Shown piece after piece: positions 37,709 to 46,711 of a DNA stretch of 64,000 nt. The notes under the pieces are model-generated. The model did no database searches, was not told where the DNA came from, and saw only the letters and a list, made by a program, of their open reading frames with translations. The stretch is from the NCBI GenBank assembly GCA_009768925.2, contig VHIT02000002.1, forward strand, positions 558,001 through 622,000, given 5' to 3'. Positions within the stretch are counted from its first letter, which is position 1; the number at the start of each line of letters is the position of its first letter. The position numbers were made by a program, and so were the translations under genes. The stretch is from Cryptosporidium bovis. Its lineage: Eukaryota > Apicomplexa > Conoidasida > Eucoccidiorida > Cryptosporidiidae.

Positions 37709-38341
37709 CAGTGATTATATGCCATTAAATAGCAGATCATTAATTAAAGATTGAATTAAAACTGAACAAATTTTACTTTAGCAACTAACTACAATTTATT
37801 TCTAGGCTTTGATTTATCATCGTTATTTTCTTGAGGGGGGAGGGGTTGAATTCAGTAAAAAAGTTGCTTCTTAATTGATTTTTTTTCTGAAACAATTTTT
37901 TTTGTTATAAATATATGAAATTTCACCCTCGAAAATTAGAAATTGATACTATTCATCGGTAGTAATTTCAAAATCCCCATTCTCTTTTGTCATATTCTGC
38001 AAAAGGAAAAGTAATAATAAGTAAATAATCAATGGTATATTTTTAATACTATTCTTGTATAAATAAATATAAACATTTATTTTATTCGTCGGTCTTGGGA
38101 TGTGTGTTATTCAAGACTGGACATGACTTTTTTTTCTTTGTAACCTAGGAACGCTGCAAAAAGGCATAAGACTTTTTTTATCCAAAAACTGTACTTTTCA
38201 TTGTGTTAGGTGATTTATTCAGTTTATGAGTAACTGTTGATGGTTTATACTAAGCTACTGGTAATAAAATTTTTTTCTAGTTTTAAGTTAATACCTATAT
38301 TTACTGTTTTCACACCGAAATGCAAACTTGTTTGTTAAAGG
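37709..38341. other. Divergent promoter region with possible short minus-strand exon
   Basis: 633 bases between two divergent genes, so it should hold both promoters. It contains poly-T/A runs and a G-rich patch near 37838. A short minus-strand segment, 37949-37996, follows a good splice acceptor (TTTTCCTTTTGCAG) and codes for 16 codons ending in a stop. No partner exon was found, so it is not listed as a gene. Confidence 0.4.
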
Positions 38342-41300
38342 ATGGAGTCCATAAGGTTAAAAGAATATTTTGACTTTTCTCAACCAAAGAAATCTTATCA
38401 TATGAAGAACTCATCTGAGATTAACAAATTTCTTTCAAATAAATACATTCAAAATAATTACGAATACTTGGGAGCTCGTTTGCATTCAGATTCTAATATG
38501 CATGGAAAAAAAATTGAAATATATGAGACTAAAGGAACCCCAATATGGTATAGGGATACTAACAGTGAAGATGTTTCATACATTTGCTTTAGAAAACCAA
38601 TATATTCTGGAAACTCAAAATTCAATTATTTGCCAAAAATAGTTGATGATAATTTAGGATGGTTTAAAAAGACAAGAATTAAGTGCATTGAAGAAAACAA
38701 TATTGAGCACAATACATTTCAAAATGAAATATTTATTAAAAAGAAAAAGCAACATATTATGACTAAATTACAAGAAAGTTCAAGATATAGGTACGTTTCT
38801 CCATTTTCGGAGTATCTATTAGAAAGAATAAACTGGAAAATTGCATTGAGAATTTATTATACATTGGATCCAGAAAAAAAAGGTTTCATTGAATTAGAAA
38901 CTTTAAAAAACAAGTTGCTAGCTATGCTCAAGGTTGATACTGAAAAGGCACAGACATTGTTAATGTTTTTGGAAAGTGTTACACCATTTTTTGTAAAGGA
39001 AGGATATATTTATAAAGATGAAATTATAAGCTTTATTGCAAAGAAAATATCAGAAGAATCAATGACTTACGGTCTTTTTTCAAAATTGAAAATGATTTTC
39101 ATGAACCCTATTGGAAGATCGAGAAAACTCTGCGACGAAAGAAATTGTAACTTTATTAATCAAAGATGTTTTAGAAAACCAAAAACCTCGTGTGAGAATA
39201 AATTCAAGTTAAATCCTGAAAATATTATAATAAGGTTATCAGAAATGAATATCTATAATGTATACAATGATTATTTCGGTGGTTTTTGTAATTTGGCTCA
39301 CAACAAGGGACAAATAAGTTGTATATATAAATTAGGTTTTTGTAAAACAAATAAAGCAAAATATTCTGTAAAAGGTAATTTACAAGATCACATTAAAACA
39401 AGTAAGGAAAGAAAGCAAAAACTAATTGATAAAATAAATGAGGAAAAGAGAAAAGCAAAGGATGAAAATGAAATGGAATGTACATTTAAACCGAATGTTA
39501 TTTGGCCACTTGAAACTTACATGAAAAATATTTCAAATAAAAATTGGAATATTAAGAATTATTCCAAAAAGCATTGCAATAAAAAGGAGATAAATATAAT
39601 GGGTTATAAAGTTATTAGTGAAGAGAGTTCTGAAAATCAAAATGTTACATCATTTTTGAATACCATAGCTTTTTCACACGATTTTGATCATTCAAGTTCT
39701 TGGAACGATTATATCTGTGACAATCTCATTAATCATGTTTATGTCATCCATAAAGGATATCCATTTAATTGTAAAAAAAATAACAATTCTCTTGACGCTA
39801 CAACCTTTAATGAAGAGAAAGAAGAAACTAAAAAGTTACAGATAATTGCAGAAAATCTTGTAAAGGACTTCTTTGAAATTGAGAAAAAAAGTAATGAGAA
39901 AATTTATGATTCAAAAAACCTAAATAATAAAACAAAATTAATAAATAAACTCAGAGCTGAAAGAATAAATAGTTTCTATGATCCGAGATTTAAAAACACC
40001 GAATATGAGATTAATGATAATCAAACAGAATTTAAAGAGAAAGTTTTAAATATTAACGAACTACCAGCTTATAAAGAAGTAATAAACCACAACCTAAATC
40101 CAAAATGTGAAAATATGGATATTCACTCCTATTATTACCTCCCTAAAGGTTATGAACAAATAAGTAGCTATTTTAATGAATGTAAAATAAGAAAAAAATT
40201 ATTACCTGATAATACATCTAGAAATAATAATTTAAAAAGTCATGTGTCTTTAAATATTAAAATCTCAAATAATATTAAAGAAAATAGTAAACCAAATAAT
40301 ATTGATTTTAAATCAAAGGAAAATATATCCAAAAGCATTCTCGAGAAGTCTAAATTAAAAACAGTCCCAAAAGTAAATTCAAACCTAATAAAACAAAATG
40401 GTACTATCAACCTGAAAGGTGGTATACAGATCTCAAAGCTAAGTATAAACAATAAAATTGTAAATATTGAACTTAAACCTACAAAAATAAGCAAATTTGA
40501 GCCAATAAAAAGTGATAATAATGTCCCCATACTAAAAATTAAAACCGGATGTTTAGACATTAAACAAGGTCACGAAAATGGTGAGCCTCCTTTAAGTGTA
40601 ATCGAAGATATTGAGGATAATAATTTGAATCATGACACAAATAGTAGTAAAAACTTGCTCCAAAAGGTATCGAAAGAAAAAACTATTTCAAAAATTTTAA
40701 AATTTTCCAAAATTAATAAAAAATTATGTGATTCCTCGGATAAAAATATTGGTGCACAAAATACTAAGGTAAATATCACTAATCAAGCCAATAACAGTGA
40801 AAAATATGTTTCTAAGAAAAATTTAACACTAAAAAGCTCTTTGAATGGCCCAACTTTGATAAAGAAAAGTGAAAGCTGTTTTTCTTCGAAAAATAAGGAA
40901 CAAATTAAAACTATAATCTCAAATAAAAAATGCCTCAAAGTTGATACAAAAAATAGCATTAAGATAAATTCAACAGAATTTAAAGATAACCATTTAAGTA
41001 AATTAATCTTAAAAAAGTCAGGTAACCCAGTTAAAAGTCCTGAACAAATATGTGAAATAAAAAAGCCACCTGATACCGTTAAACCAAAAGATACATCGAA
41101 GGTCTTACAACAAAAATCAAATATTCAAAGTAAAGCACAACCAAAAGAAGGTATGTGCAACATGGATAAGCCAACTATTTCCAATTGCTTAAAAAATCTA
41201 GACAGTAAGGTTGTAAACTTTATTCCAAAAAAAAATGTAACTTTAATTAAGAGAGAATCACCTATGACAAAAGACATAGTAAATATAACAAAAAAAAATC

Positions 41301-41350
41301 AAAGTAATGCCTCAAAAGTGGTGCATATACTAAAAACTAAGAAAAATTAA
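38342..41350 (+). CDS. Lys/Asn-rich protein with EF-hand-like segment
   Basis: 1002 residues from ATG 38342. An EF-hand-like helix-loop-helix lies around residue 180 (YTLDPEKKGFIELETLKNKL); its loop has Asp, Gly and Glu at useful places but is not a perfect calcium loop. A second half-hand follows. At about residue 380 is the segment MECTFKPNV after a Lys/Glu helix (ERKQKLIDKINEEKRKAKDE). This CTFxP motif is frequent in protist cytoskeletal and basal-body proteins. The C-terminal 400 residues are low-complexity Lys/Asn/Ser and probably disordered. A cytoskeletal role is a guess; no family assigned. Confidence 0.75.
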   Translation: MESIRLKEYFDFSQPKKSYHMKNSSEINKFLSNKYIQNNYEYLGARLHSDSNMHGKKIEIYETKGTPIWYRDTNSEDVSYICFRKPIYSGNSKFNYLPKIVDDNLGWFKKTRIKCIEENNIEHNTFQNEIFIKKKKQHIMTKLQESSRYRYVSPFSEYLLERINWKIALRIYYTLDPEKKGFIELETLKNKLLAMLKVDTEKAQTLLMFLESVTPFFVKEGYIYKDEIISFIAKKISEESMTYGLFSKLKMIFMNPIGRSRKLCDERNCNFINQRCFRKPKTSCENKFKLNPENIIIRLSEMNIYNVYNDYFGGFCNLAHNKGQISCIYKLGFCKTNKAKYSVKGNLQDHIKTSKERKQKLIDKINEEKRKAKDENEMECTFKPNVIWPLETYMKNISNKNWNIKNYSKKHCNKKEINIMGYKVISEESSENQNVTSFLNTIAFSHDFDHSSSWNDYICDNLINHVYVIHKGYPFNCKKNNNSLDATTFNEEKEETKKLQIIAENLVKDFFEIEKKSNEKIYDSKNLNNKTKLINKLRAERINSFYDPRFKNTEYEINDNQTEFKEKVLNINELPAYKEVINHNLNPKCENMDIHSYYYLPKGYEQISSYFNECKIRKKLLPDNTSRNNNLKSHVSLNIKISNNIKENSKPNNIDFKSKENISKSILEKSKLKTVPKVNSNLIKQNGTINLKGGIQISKLSINNKIVNIELKPTKISKFEPIKSDNNVPILKIKTGCLDIKQGHENGEPPLSVIEDIEDNNLNHDTNSSKNLLQKVSKEKTISKILKFSKINKKLCDSSDKNIGAQNTKVNITNQANNSEKYVSKKNLTLKSSLNGPTLIKKSESCFSSKNKEQIKTIISNKKCLKVDTKNSIKINSTEFKDNHLSKLILKKSGNPVKSPEQICEIKKPPDTVKPKDTSKVLQQKSNIQSKAQPKEGMCNMDKPTISNCLKNLDSKVVNFIPKKNVTLIKRESPMTKDIVNITKKNQSNASKVVHILKTKKN

Positions 41351-41424
41351 CCCCAAATGTTGCACTTATTTTTTTGTTTAGTTAATTTTACTTATTATAA
41401 ACCTTGTTGATTAAAAGGAAAAAC

Positions 41425-41931
41425 ATGATATACGGTAAACGTAGATATACCGCAAGAAAAAAATTAATTCCTTTACAAAAAAAACAAGATAAAAAAATAA
41501 TGTATGATATCACAGAGAACCAAATGGAAGATATTTCATCTCTATTTGTAACTCCGGAAATACTAAATGAAATTATATCAGATGACTACCCGTACCTACG
41601 CCTGGGCCCTTCTGTTTCACAGGTAATCATGTTATTGGTGAATGGCTTCATTGAAGATACAATAAAAGGTTCATATTCTATTTCAAAGATGCAAGGTCGT
41701 GTTGAAGTTCTCCCTGAAGATGTTTTGATACATTTAAAAAGGAAATATTTGAATACCTGTTTTTGTGAGTTCTGCGATCTTCAGCAATCGGAGATAGATT
41801 TGATCGATTCAAACTCTTTGGACTCAGATGTTTCATGTTATTTATCAAACAATAGAATTTCGTCTTTGACAAATTTTAGCACCGAAAGACTACGTAAAAT
41901 ATTCGACATGAATAAAAGAATGACGGAATAA
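41425..41931 (+). CDS. TAF12-like histone-fold protein
   Basis: 168 residues from ATG 41425 (a TTG opens the frame at 41404). The N-terminus is strongly basic. Residues about 58-110 form a histone fold whose pattern, FIEDTIKGSYSISKMQGRVE then VLPEDVLIHLKRKYL, fits the TAF12 subunit of TFIID/SAGA (the family has a DFIE helix and an LxVKDVQLHLER helix). TAF12 pairs with TAF4 to form an H2A-H2B-like dimer in the general transcription factor. The Cys-containing C-terminal tail is unrecognised. It could instead be another histone-fold subunit; an alignment would settle it. Confidence 0.5.
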   Translation: MIYGKRRYTARKKLIPLQKKQDKKIMYDITENQMEDISSLFVTPEILNEIISDDYPYLRLGPSVSQVIMLLVNGFIEDTIKGSYSISKMQGRVEVLPEDVLIHLKRKYLNTCFCEFCDLQQSEIDLIDSNSLDSDVSCYLSNNRISSLTNFSTERLRKIFDMNKRMTE

Positions 41932-42137
41932 TATAATATATTCATATAAAATAAATAATACATCTCACTTTCCTATTTAATAACTTATTAGTAATTTATA
42001 TCTCTTATTTTTAACATTTTTTCGTTTTCTGTTTATTTTTCTCTAACTGAACATTGAAATTTCATCTCCCAATGCTACTACCTTTTTTGCGGTACAATCC
42101 TTTTCGTGAAGTTATAAGGTTTTTTGAAAAATAACAG

Positions 42138-43186
42138 GAGCAAACGAAGATAGGAGACTCAGCCAAAGGCTGAAGCAAATAAATATTGCGAAGAATACAA
42201 TAGGTTATGAAAGGTACATTAGAGCAGTGGGTAAGCATGAACGGTATAGAGAATTTAATTTATCATGGCACCCTTCTACCCCTGACGTAACCTTGAAAAT
42301 AAGCAAATCTTGTTTTACTGGTAGATTAAGAGAATGGAAATTAAGACTCCATCTCTGGGGAAACCTAGAAGAACAAGAATATAATTACATTATAGACAAC
42401 AACCTAAAACTTCCGCCTAGCATTTCTATGGAAAAGTCGAAACTATATAACAAAACATGCATGGAAGAGGGAATAATTGAATGTCTCAATACGGAACAAA
42501 CTAGGCGTAAGGATATCGAGAATTTGAAGTTCTCAGAACTGAGGGTTTCCCCAATAAATTTCTCTGGAAAAGATTCGGTCCTTGATATGTTGAAAATGAA
42601 GAATAGATTTCAAACTCAAGGTGCGAGGATATCACAAATTCACTCAGAAACGCTATCTAACAGCATACTAATCCCTGAAGAGGGTATCTTAAAATATAAC
42701 AGTTGTATCACATTGTTTATTCCAGACTCCTATAGAGGTATGCAAGTCTGGAAATCCTGTAACTTCCTTCGTCACTGTGATATATTATCAGCTGCAAGAA
42801 ACAATTCGAACATTTTCATTGAGTGTAAAATCCCAATTTCAGAATTCAAAAAAAGGCATAATTTAGATTTTTGTGTAAATTTTGGACAGAATTCACAAGA
42901 CTCCAATACCAAAGTATTGAGTTATTTAGGTGAAGGGAAAACCAATGGAATTAAAGTAAATGAGCTTTTAAATAGAAAATCATCTGCAGATGTTTACAGG
43001 TTAATAAATCTTCCGATAATAGTGAGGCACTACTCAAAAAAACCACTTCTTTTCAATTGTTTAACTTCCAAACAAAGAAATTTGAATTTATCCAGTTTAC
43101 CTTGCTATTATCCCTCATCAATTGTTTACTGCAGTATTTTACGAAATTTATCCCTTCCTTACTACAGTCGACTGGCTCAATGCTAA
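42138..43186 (+). CDS. SLBP: Histone mRNA stem-loop binding protein (SLBP), 5' exon unresolved
   Basis: The RNA-binding domain is unmistakable: RLKQINIAKNTIGYERYIRA, then WHPSTPDVTLKISK, then LREWKLRLHLWGN, in the order of the SLBP family (KNTxxY, HPxTP, WxxxLHxW). SLBP binds the 3' stem-loop of replication-dependent histone mRNAs and directs their processing and translation. The frame is open upstream only to a stop at 42125 and contains no ATG before the domain, so a 5' exon must be spliced on. AACAG at 42133-42137 (used here) and GATAG at 42149-42153 are acceptor candidates, and ATG 42072 with the GTAC donor at about 42091 is one possible source in the latter case. The ~220 residues after the domain are unrecognised. 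Confidence 0.85.
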
Positions 43187-43341
43187 ATATGGAATAATTG
43201 TATTTTCTTTTAGCGCCACTTCAAACTTTTTTTTGGTGAGCAAATGGGGGGCGCAGAGTACACTGCTTTCCCCCGAATCTAATGTGATTTATCAAGTCTC
43301 ATAACGTAAAATATATACAGGACCTAATTATCATATTACCA

Positions 43342-44322
43342 ATGAGAAATCAAGATAGCAACCACTTATATGGTGCAGTTGGAGACGCAAAAATTTCCAC
43401 TTCCGTCACATTTGAAAAAAAGGTCGTGATTCACCCCATTGTTTTGCTATCAATAGTGGATCATTATAACAGAGTCGCTAAGGGTACGTCGAAAAGGGTA
43501 ATTGGGACTTTGCTAGGAGAGGCTCAGGGTGTAAATGATGTCCATATAACAAACTGCTATGCGTTACCATTCGATGAAGATTCGAAAGACCCAATGGTTT
43601 GGTATCTTGACCATAATTATCATGAACAGATGTATCTAATGTTCAAAAAGATTAATACAAAGGAAAGAATACTTGGATGGTATAGCACTGGACCTAAAAT
43701 GAGAGCTTCTGATCTTGAGATACAAGAATTATTCAGGAATTATTGCCCAAATCCTATATATACGATAGTCAATGTGAACGCTACCGACCAGGATTTTTTG
43801 TCCAGCCCAACATTTGCTTATATATCAATTGATGAACCTTCGAGCAGTAGAATTTTAAGAAAGAAATTCATTCAAATACCCTCTATAATTGGTGCTTTTG
43901 AGGCGGAGGAGGTTGGTGTCGAGCACCTTTTGAGAGATATAAAGAATTCATCTATATCAACATTAGTTACACAGATATCAAACAATTTGAACTCGTGCAA
44001 AATACTAATTTCTAAGTTGGTTGAAATTAGAAATTACGTAATTGAAATATTAGAAGGAAATTTACCTCCAAACCAAGGCGTCATTTCTATGTTACAAGAT
44101 ATTTTAAATTTATTACCAGATATAAATCCACCCGATGTTTCATCCTCATTTTCGGATAGATATGCTGATATTTTACTGATAATTTACGGGATCAGTTGTC
44201 TGCGATCCGTCCTCTCGTTGCATGAACTTATTAATAACGTTTCGGAAAGTAGGTTACAATTAGATAATTCTTCGAAAGTAACGCTCCTTAGGAGCGAAAA
44301 TGCCATAGATGACCTTATTTAG
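43342..44322 (+). CDS. RPN8: 26S proteasome regulatory subunit RPN8
   Basis: 326 residues from ATG 43342. Close family match along the whole length: VVIHPIVLLSIVDHYNR, RVIGTLLGE, LPFDED with VWYLDHNYHEQMYLMFKK, ERILGWYSTGPKMRASDLEI, and GAFEAEEVGVEHLLRDIK. It has the MPN fold but lacks the HxH zinc ligands of the JAMM motif, which is normal for RPN8, the catalytically inactive partner of RPN11 in the proteasome lid. The usual C-terminal Lys-rich tail is short. Eukaryotic translation factor eIF3f/h share the fold but not these motifs. Confidence 0.95.
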   Translation: MRNQDSNHLYGAVGDAKISTSVTFEKKVVIHPIVLLSIVDHYNRVAKGTSKRVIGTLLGEAQGVNDVHITNCYALPFDEDSKDPMVWYLDHNYHEQMYLMFKKINTKERILGWYSTGPKMRASDLEIQELFRNYCPNPIYTIVNVNATDQDFLSSPTFAYISIDEPSSSRILRKKFIQIPSIIGAFEAEEVGVEHLLRDIKNSSISTLVTQISNNLNSCKILISKLVEIRNYVIEILEGNLPPNQGVISMLQDILNLLPDINPPDVSSSFSDRYADILLIIYGISCLRSVLSLHELINNVSESRLQLDNSSKVTLLRSENAIDDLI

Positions 44323-44501
44323 AACTGGTTATTCCGTTCTCCTTGATAGATAAAGGCTTCGCGAGTCTTGTTATAGAACTCTAAATACCTACAACTTTTA
44401 GCGTCTTGTAATTATGTATACCCGGCGCCGTACCTGAAAATTAGCTATATTTAGTTTAGAGGAAGCGGAGTAAATTTGATGCCGTTCGCTGATAATGTCA
44501 A

Positions 44502-46541
44502 ATGTCACAACGTACAACAAAACTGCGTCTATTATCACTTGCAAGAAACTTGAGGATCGCAGATGTGGTTAGAAATTTCATTATACAATGCAATGATCAC
44601 GAAAAACATGAAATAGTTGCCAAATTTGGTGAAGTGAAGGGTTTCTACTCAAAAATCAATATAAATCTACCAGTTGCATGTGATTGCATTCTTGAACATG
44701 GATCAAGTGACTACAAATTTGAAGAAAAGATAAGCAGGAAACAACAAAGCTATTTAATCGAAAGGTTAATAAAAGCGAATCGAGAATCATGGATATTAGA
44801 CGAAAAGGTTGAAATCGACCAAATTTTTGAATATCGTTATCCTGACGAGTCTGTTTGCGTTATAAACGGAAATGAAAGAGAAGAATTTTATGAATTGAAT
44901 TTGGGTGAGATCGTTGTTTATAGACCTAAATCTTCTATTCACTATAGTATTTCTGGGATCTCCAGATCACAAGTAAAAGAAGTTCATGGGCAAAAAATAC
45001 CTGAAATAAAGTACAAAAAAAATATCACTAGGTGGTCTTTTCAGAGAAAATCAGGAAAAATGTATCCATTTTGGAATTTAAAGATAATTAATGTTATTAA
45101 ATGTCACGAAAAAAAAAGAAACAGGGATGGACACAATGTTGTAGGAGACAGCGAGTTAAGCAAATCTAGTATAATGGGTAACAGATCAAGTGAATTGGAT
45201 AGTGAGGAATCAAATGACGAAGGTGAAGATGAATTTTGGACAATAGCTTTAATTGGTGACAAAAATTTAATATCTAAGCACGTTGATTTGTTCAAAAGGG
45301 GATTGAACAATGGTCTTGATAGAATAACGAACGAGTTAATAAGCAATTCTTGTTTAATCGCTAAATACCTTGATGAATCTGCCTCGAACAATTTACTTCA
45401 TGCTCCCTCATATTATTACCCAAATTATTTTGGGGATATAACAACTTCCGTTAAAGCACATTACAATAAAAAGAAGATTCAAAATGCAGAACTGTCAATT
45501 ATTAGTGGTTTGAGAAAATATAATAATGAGATAAAAAGAGCTCTCATTGATTATTACTTTGACTTACAGTTAAGAGTGAGAAGTGGCAGTCCACTAAGTG
45601 TTTTAGACCTAGCATGCGGTCATGGTCAAGATATTCTTAAATATAGGGGGAAAAAACTCAGATGCTTAATTGGTATTGATATATCTGCAGAGGAGATTTC
45701 AGAGGCAAGACATCGCATTGCAAACTTCGGAAATTCAATAAACTTTCCAGTAGAGTATCACGTCGGAAACCTACTTTCCAGGGCATCATTTTCAAAAATA
45801 TTAAAAAATTCAATGTTCGAGATCATTTCAATTCAACTTTCAATGCATTATATGCTAATAAACGAAGAAATATCAAGGGAATTTCTTGCCAACATCTCCA
45901 GGCACTTGAAACCAGGTGGTTTCTTCCTCGGATCAACTATTTCGTGCGATAAAGTGTTCTTTTCTATAAAGAATGGTTCGAGGAAAATCGATTATGATGA
46001 AAATACTGATAATTTCGATGAGCAAGGCAATTCGGGACCAAAAAATGTTGTTAAATATGTTAGTGGTAATTCCATTTACAAGATTTATGTTGAAGAAAAT
46101 GTCTGGAAAAGGTATTTTTCAAACGAAGTTGAAACAGAAGAAGGGCTTAGAAACTTCAGAACTGATTGGGAAAATAAATATGATTTTTGGTTGATCGAAC
46201 ATATTAATCAATACGAATATGTTGTTCCCTGGGACTCCTTTTGTAAGTTGGCCTCTGAAGTGGGGCTCGAGCTCATGAAGCATTCAGACTTTCCTGAATT
46301 CATGCACTACATTTCTGAAAACTTCCCAAACCTCAGACTTTCCAGTTGGATAAATAATCCTAGACATTCCTCTTCAATGACACCAGACGAGAATGAAGTT
46401 TTTAGTCTCTATTGTATTTTCGTATTCCGCAAGACTGAAGAGAGTAACAAGCCCAATAATATGATACATAAACTTATGAACAAAGTGGATATCGGCGTAG
46501 ATAGTTTAAAAACAGGAATTAAAATTAGCAGGAAGAACTGA
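44502..46541 (+). CDS. ABD1: mRNA cap guanine-N7 methyltransferase with N-terminal triphosphatase-like domain
   Basis: 679 residues from ATG 44502. The C-terminal half (about 325-640) is the cap-0 methyltransferase, with the SAM-binding motif VLDLACGHGQDILK, LIGIDISAEEI, the FEIISIQLSMHYM segment and HLKPGGFFLGSTI. It methylates guanine N7 of the mRNA cap. The N-terminal ~290 residues follow the strand order of the tunnel-type (TTM/Cet1) RNA 5'-triphosphatases: HEIVAKFG like the first strand, then FEEKISRKQQSYLIERLI, RWSF and FWTIALIGDKNLI. The acidic ExE pairs that bind metal in strands 1 and 11 are mostly replaced (Glu37 kept, Val39 in place of the second Glu). This looks like a fusion in which the first domain may be inactive. 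No guanylyltransferase domain is present. Confidence 0.8.
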   Translation: MSQRTTKLRLLSLARNLRIADVVRNFIIQCNDHEKHEIVAKFGEVKGFYSKININLPVACDCILEHGSSDYKFEEKISRKQQSYLIERLIKANRESWILDEKVEIDQIFEYRYPDESVCVINGNEREEFYELNLGEIVVYRPKSSIHYSISGISRSQVKEVHGQKIPEIKYKKNITRWSFQRKSGKMYPFWNLKIINVIKCHEKKRNRDGHNVVGDSELSKSSIMGNRSSELDSEESNDEGEDEFWTIALIGDKNLISKHVDLFKRGLNNGLDRITNELISNSCLIAKYLDESASNNLLHAPSYYYPNYFGDITTSVKAHYNKKKIQNAELSIISGLRKYNNEIKRALIDYYFDLQLRVRSGSPLSVLDLACGHGQDILKYRGKKLRCLIGIDISAEEISEARHRIANFGNSINFPVEYHVGNLLSRASFSKILKNSMFEIISIQLSMHYMLINEEISREFLANISRHLKPGGFFLGSTISCDKVFFSIKNGSRKIDYDENTDNFDEQGNSGPKNVVKYVSGNSIYKIYVEENVWKRYFSNEVETEEGLRNFRTDWENKYDFWLIEHINQYEYVVPWDSFCKLASEVGLELMKHSDFPEFMHYISENFPNLRLSSWINNPRHSSSMTPDENEVFSLYCIFVFRKTEESNKPNNMIHKLMNKVDIGVDSLKTGIKISRKN

Positions 46542-46711
46542 ACTAGGTTGCAGCTATTTCAACTATTTGTTGTGGCGCTCTATTCCCCACATTCAATTTT
46601 ATTAAATTATCTGCTTGCAACCTTGTTCACTAGAGCATTAGAAATATTAGCTACTTGTTACTTTTTTTTATCCTTATATAATTATACTGTTCGGTTTTCG
46701 TATCAATTAAC

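Noticed and set aside
43122-43304. 60-codon frame downstream of SLBP
   Set aside because: Out of frame with SLBP and without features; lies mostly in the promoter of RPN8.
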